Origin: Actinomycetota bacterium
GTDB taxonomy: Bacteria; Actinomycetota; Acidimicrobiia; Acidimicrobiales; JAJPHE01
Length of the DNA: 40,589 bases
Direction of reading: 5' to 3'
Assembly: GCA_027315345.1 (NCBI GenBank)
Contig: DAHUYE010000014.1
Coordinates: 1-40,589 of the forward strand
Part shown: positions 37,447-40,589 of the stretch, piece by piece
Position numbering within the stretch: position 1 is the stretch's first letter
Layout of the letters: each line of letters opens with the position of its first letter
Notes under the pieces: model-generated
Databases searched by the model: none
Seen by the model: the letters and a program-made list of their open reading frames with translations, nothing else
Told to the model about the DNA's origin: nothing
Translations under genes and position numbers: made by a program

Positions 37447-40218
37447 CTACGTAGTGGTTCGGCGGGTGTTGACGGCGAGCTCGGTGCGCGAGCGGGCCCC
37501 GGCCTTGCGCAGCAGGCTCTCCACGTGCTTCTCCACGGTCCGGGGGGAAAGACCGAGGGCGACGGCGATCTCCTTGTTGGCCAGGCCGTCTATGACTAGA
37601 CGGAGTACATCGGCCTCACGGTCGGTGACCCCGGAGCCAGCCCACGGGTTCGGACCAGTGTGGCCGAGCAGTTCGGCGCACCGATCACCCAGCCGGAAGA
37701 GGCCGAGCGCGGCGAAACGGATCCTTGCGCCAGCCAGCCAGCGCAACGGCTCGCCCCACCCGTCGGCCAGTGCCCGGGGCGCGGCGATGAACCGGGCCAG
37801 GTCCGCCCACGCCTCGCAGTTGACGAACGACGTCGCCAGCCCCGCGACGATGGCGTTGGCCCGGCCGGGGCGGCCGGCGCGACCCTCCAGCACGGCCTCC
37901 GCGAACCCGATCATGCCGTGGTTCACGTGGAAGGCGTCAACGCCGAGGCGGCGGACCTCTTCGATGATGTCCGCCGCCCTCCGGTCGCCCCGCGCCGCCT
38001 GGATCAGCGGCCACAGCGCCCGGATCGATATAGGTTCGGCGTTCGGCAGCCGAGAGAGGGCGGCGGTGCCCTCAGCGAACGGACCGAGGAAAGCGTCGGT
38101 GTCGCCGGCCATGAACAACGCCATGCCGGCGCTGGCCCGGCAGAAGGCTGTCAGCATGGGGTCGGACGGGTCGCTGGCCGTAGCCTGGGATCCCCACCGC
38201 TCCGTCGCCTCAGGGTCGGCCCGCATGCTGGCGCTGCCCGCCATCATGGCCAGGGCCTTGGCGGCCACCTGGTCGAGGCCCAGGCGACGGGCGACGTCGA
38301 GGGCGGACGCGGCGTGGACGTCGCAGCGCTCGAGGTCCCAACGGCCCGTGAAGGAGGCTGCCAGCTGCAGGTCGAGCACCGCCACCGTGCTGAGCGCCCC
38401 CATCTGCTCACCCAGCTGGCGGGCTTCGAGCAGGCGGTCCACGTCCACCCGGGCGAACATGTCCACGGTGCCCAGCTCGTGCAGCGCCCGCAGCCGCCAC
38501 ACCGGCAGGTCGTGCTGCTCGGCGGCAGCCAGCGCCGCCTCGAAGGCGGCCCGTGCGGCTGGCAGGTCGTGGAGGCGGAGGGTCCGCCCCACGATCTCAT
38601 AAGCGTGACAGCGCGAGTCCGGGCCGGCGCCGTCCATGGCCAGGACCTCCTCCGCGGCAGCCCGCGCCCCGACCAGGTCACCACCCGCCAGGGCCACCTC
38701 CGCGGAGAGCACCGCGGCCCGGGCCGACAGCCTCGAGTCCGTACCGTCGTCGGCGAGGCCGGCCGCCGCCGCGATGTGCCGGCGGGCCAGCGGCCAGCGC
38801 GAGGCTGCCACCGCCGCGTGGGCCAGTCGTAGGTGGACCTCGATCCGGACCTCCGTGGTAGCCGGGTCGTCTCCCACCCGTCCGAGGAGCCGCGTGGTCA
38901 CGGCGGCGGCTTCGTCCACCCGGCCGGCGAGGGCCAGCGCCTCCACCAGGGCGAGCTCCGCCCCGGCGCCCTCGGCCGTTCCGTCCTGCAGCGCGACTGC
39001 CCGACGCAGCGTTTCCACGGCCGTCGCCAAGGCCCCCACCTGCACCGAGTAGCGGCCCGCCTCGGTCAGGAGACGCCCGGCCCTGATCCGGTTGCCCGCC
39101 CGGGCGGCCAGCTCGGCGGCCACCTCCCGCCATGCACCGTCCAGATAAGGGTGGGCAGCGTCGATGGCCGCCAGCGCCTCGGAGGCCGCCGCGCCCGCCC
39201 GGGGCGGCAGCATGGTCTCGACCACCGCTTCACGGGTGAGGGCGTGACGAAACCGGAACCCGTCGCTATCCGTGCTGACCAACAGGCTACCCACCGCCCG
39301 GTCCAAGGCACGGGACACCACCTTCGGGCTCTGGCCGCTGGCCGCCGGAAGTATCTGCCAGTCGAAGTGGTTCCCCATGATGGCGGCGGACTCAACGACG
39401 ATGCGCTCATCGTCGGGGAACTCCGCCAGCCGAGACTGCACCGTGTCGATGATCGACTCCGGCACACCGGGGGAGGCCAGGAGCTCCTCGACCAGGAGAG
39501 GGACGCCGTCCGAGGCCCTTACGATCCGCGAACGGACACTCGGGTCGGCCTCAGGGCGACAGGCGACAATCATCTCCGCCACCTCCCGTTCGGACAGGCG
39601 GGAGAGGCCCAGGCGCACCACACCGGGTCGTCCTCGCTGCCGGCGGACCAGCTCAGTGGCAGGCGACGGTGGCTCCGTGCGCAGCGACACAACCAAGAGC
39701 AGCCGTTGGCCGGCGGCATTATCGGCCAGGTACTCGAGCAGCGCCACGCTGTCCGGGTCCGCCCAGTGCATGTCCTCGAGGGCTATGACCAGGCCCGGGC
39801 TCAGCTGGCACAGGAGCCGCAGCACCGCCTCACCCCGGATGGCGTCCGCGCCCGCCGACTCGGCTGGCCCCTCGTCGGCCACGACCCCAGGCAGAACGGC
39901 GGCGAGATGTGACAGCCACGGCACCAGGGTTGGATCCTTGGGCAGTGTCTCGCTCCGCAGCAGCTGGAGCAGGGCCTCGGTCCACGGACGGTAGGCGGTG
40001 GCGGTTGAGGTTGGGACAGCCCGGCCGGTCACCACCGTCACCCCACGGTTGCCGGCCATCTGGATCAGCTCGCGGACCAGACGGGACTTGCCGATTCCAG
40101 CCTCTCCCGTGATGACAACGCAGCCGCCCCGACCCCCGAGCGCCTCCTCCAGGGCCGACTCCAGCGCCTGGACTTCGAGGGACCTTCCCACCACGACCGG
40201 GCAGAGCAGCTGACTCAT
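37447..40218 (-). CDS. Large LuxR-family ATPase regulator (LAL type)
   Basis: A 923-residue transcription regulator of the MalT/LAL type. The N-terminal ATPase has VVVGRSLEVQAL, Walker A GEAGIGKS (about 38-45) and Walker B VIALEDMHWADPDS. A long TPR-like alpha-helical middle follows (LLTEAGRYSVQVGALATAVE and similar), then the LuxR-type HTH: VTDREADVLRLVIDGLANKE, then IAVALGLSPRTVEKHVESLL. It probably binds an inducer and ATP, oligomerises and activates promoters. ATG at 40218 fits the family start but has no clear ribosome-binding site; a GTG at 40401 would add 61 unrelated residues. It points toward the cupin genes, with 101 bases between. Confidence 0.9.
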   Translation of the reverse strand: MSQLLCPVVVGRSLEVQALESALEEALGGRGGCVVITGEAGIGKSRLVRELIQMAGNRGVTVVTGRAVPTSTATAYRPWTEALLQLLRSETLPKDPTLVPWLSHLAAVLPGVVADEGPAESAGADAIRGEAVLRLLCQLSPGLVIALEDMHWADPDSVALLEYLADNAAGQRLLLVVSLRTEPPSPATELVRRQRGRPGVVRLGLSRLSEREVAEMIVACRPEADPSVRSRIVRASDGVPLLVEELLASPGVPESIIDTVQSRLAEFPDDERIVVESAAIMGNHFDWQILPAASGQSPKVVSRALDRAVGSLLVSTDSDGFRFRHALTREAVVETMLPPRAGAAASEALAAIDAAHPYLDGAWREVAAELAARAGNRIRAGRLLTEAGRYSVQVGALATAVETLRRAVALQDGTAEGAGAELALVEALALAGRVDEAAAVTTRLLGRVGDDPATTEVRIEVHLRLAHAAVAASRWPLARRHIAAAAGLADDGTDSRLSARAAVLSAEVALAGGDLVGARAAAEEVLAMDGAGPDSRCHAYEIVGRTLRLHDLPAARAAFEAALAAAEQHDLPVWRLRALHELGTVDMFARVDVDRLLEARQLGEQMGALSTVAVLDLQLAASFTGRWDLERCDVHAASALDVARRLGLDQVAAKALAMMAGSASMRADPEATERWGSQATASDPSDPMLTAFCRASAGMALFMAGDTDAFLGPFAEGTAALSRLPNAEPISIRALWPLIQAARGDRRAADIIEEVRRLGVDAFHVNHGMIGFAEAVLEGRAGRPGRANAIVAGLATSFVNCEAWADLARFIAAPRALADGWGEPLRWLAGARIRFAALGLFRLGDRCAELLGHTGPNPWAGSGVTDREADVLRLVIDGLANKEIAVALGLSPRTVEKHVESLLRKAGARSRTELAVNTRRTTT

Positions 40219-40589
40219 GACGCCAGTTTGACGCACCAGTCCCGCCTGAGGGTCTGGGTGCACCACTTCGGCCTGTCTGTCCGCTTCAGGTTGCGCCGAG
40301 TCTCCGTCGGTCCCTTGTGCCGGTGGTGGGAGCCGTGTACTTACCCGTGGCCGACCGCGCGCGATATTTCCGCCCATAACATTCTCGGGGGTGCGGGCCA
40401 CCCTTGGGTGACGACCTCGCCTTCAGACTTCAGCAGAACACCCGCTATCGACGGCTATGGCGTGTCTGGCCACAGTCGACGCCCGCACCTATCACCGGTA
40501 GTCGGCGCTGCCCCCTGTCAGCGACGGGAGCAAGGGCACGGAACCGGACGAGCACTCGCAGGCGGCTGTTACCCGCCAGGGTGGTTCTC
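40219..40589. other. Non-genic end of the window
   Basis: 371 bases upstream of the regulator gene. It should hold its promoter. I see no gene, RNA or repeat. Confidence 0.4.

Noticed and set aside
36887-38602. Long plus-strand frame opposite the LuxR-type regulator
   Set aside because: It is antisense to the well-supported regulator gene, is low complexity (Arg, Ser, Ala) and has no domain.

Overview
The DNA is GC-rich, uses many GTG starts, mixes Shine-Dalgarno-led genes with genes whose -10 box lies only 6-8 nt before the start codon (leaderless), and has a tRNA without an encoded CCA. With the gene content (DUF4395 protein, short actinobacterial enzymes, LuxR-type ATPase regulator) this points to a chromosomal segment of an actinobacterium. 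I would guess an uncultured high-GC lineage such as Acidimicrobiia, but the sequence alone does not prove the class.

Layout. 1-830: remnant of an integrated element, with a truncated tyrosine recombinase next to a tRNA-Thr(UGU) and an array of CGCGTCC-type repeats between them. 1080-10843: mostly chromosomal genes: a 1240-aa pseudokinase-ATPase-TPR protein overlapping the 3' end of thiC (with TPP riboswitch), a glycogen-debranching-type glucosidase, a family 4 glycosyltransferase, a DUF4395 membrane protein and a GlsB-type membrane protein. 10874-14230: a mobile-element scrap yard: an excisionase-like two-gene operon, a DUF3887 gene, a complete 1288-bp IS3-family element with 26-bp inverted repeats, and an IS630-type transposase it has truncated. 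14404-16245: a flotillin / NfeD-like / possible Gls24-like operon.

16631-35219 is unusual: some 17 mostly monocistronic enzymes of the kinds that modify or resist small molecules (DinB, PhyH dioxygenase, two small P-loop kinases, two near-duplicate Nudix hydrolases, two APH-type phosphotransferases, an IlvD-type dehydratase, a nucleotidyltransferase, a HIT protein, an FAD monooxygenase, a broken GNAT, a GNAT-APRT fusion, a Gmd-like dehydratase, an Erm-like 23S rRNA methyltransferase, a short threonyl-tRNA synthetase), with rsgA embedded. 35220-36380 holds a decayed IS5-type transposase behind three tandem hairpins. 36487-40218 carries two coupled cupins and a large LuxR-family ATPase regulator.

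The best new signal is upstream of the short threonyl-tRNA synthetase: an apparently leaderless 19-codon leader peptide with three consecutive Thr codons (ACG ACC ACG), followed by RNA segments that can form mutually exclusive 1:2, 2:3 and 3:4 hairpins and a further hairpin that hides the synthetase ribosome-binding site. This is the layout of a threonine-sensing attenuator. Other points of interest are the pseudokinase with HRD changed to HRG, the GNAT-APRT fusion, the duplicated Nudix genes, two phased -1 frameshift heptamers in the transposases, and a short repeat that occurs in three non-genic places.
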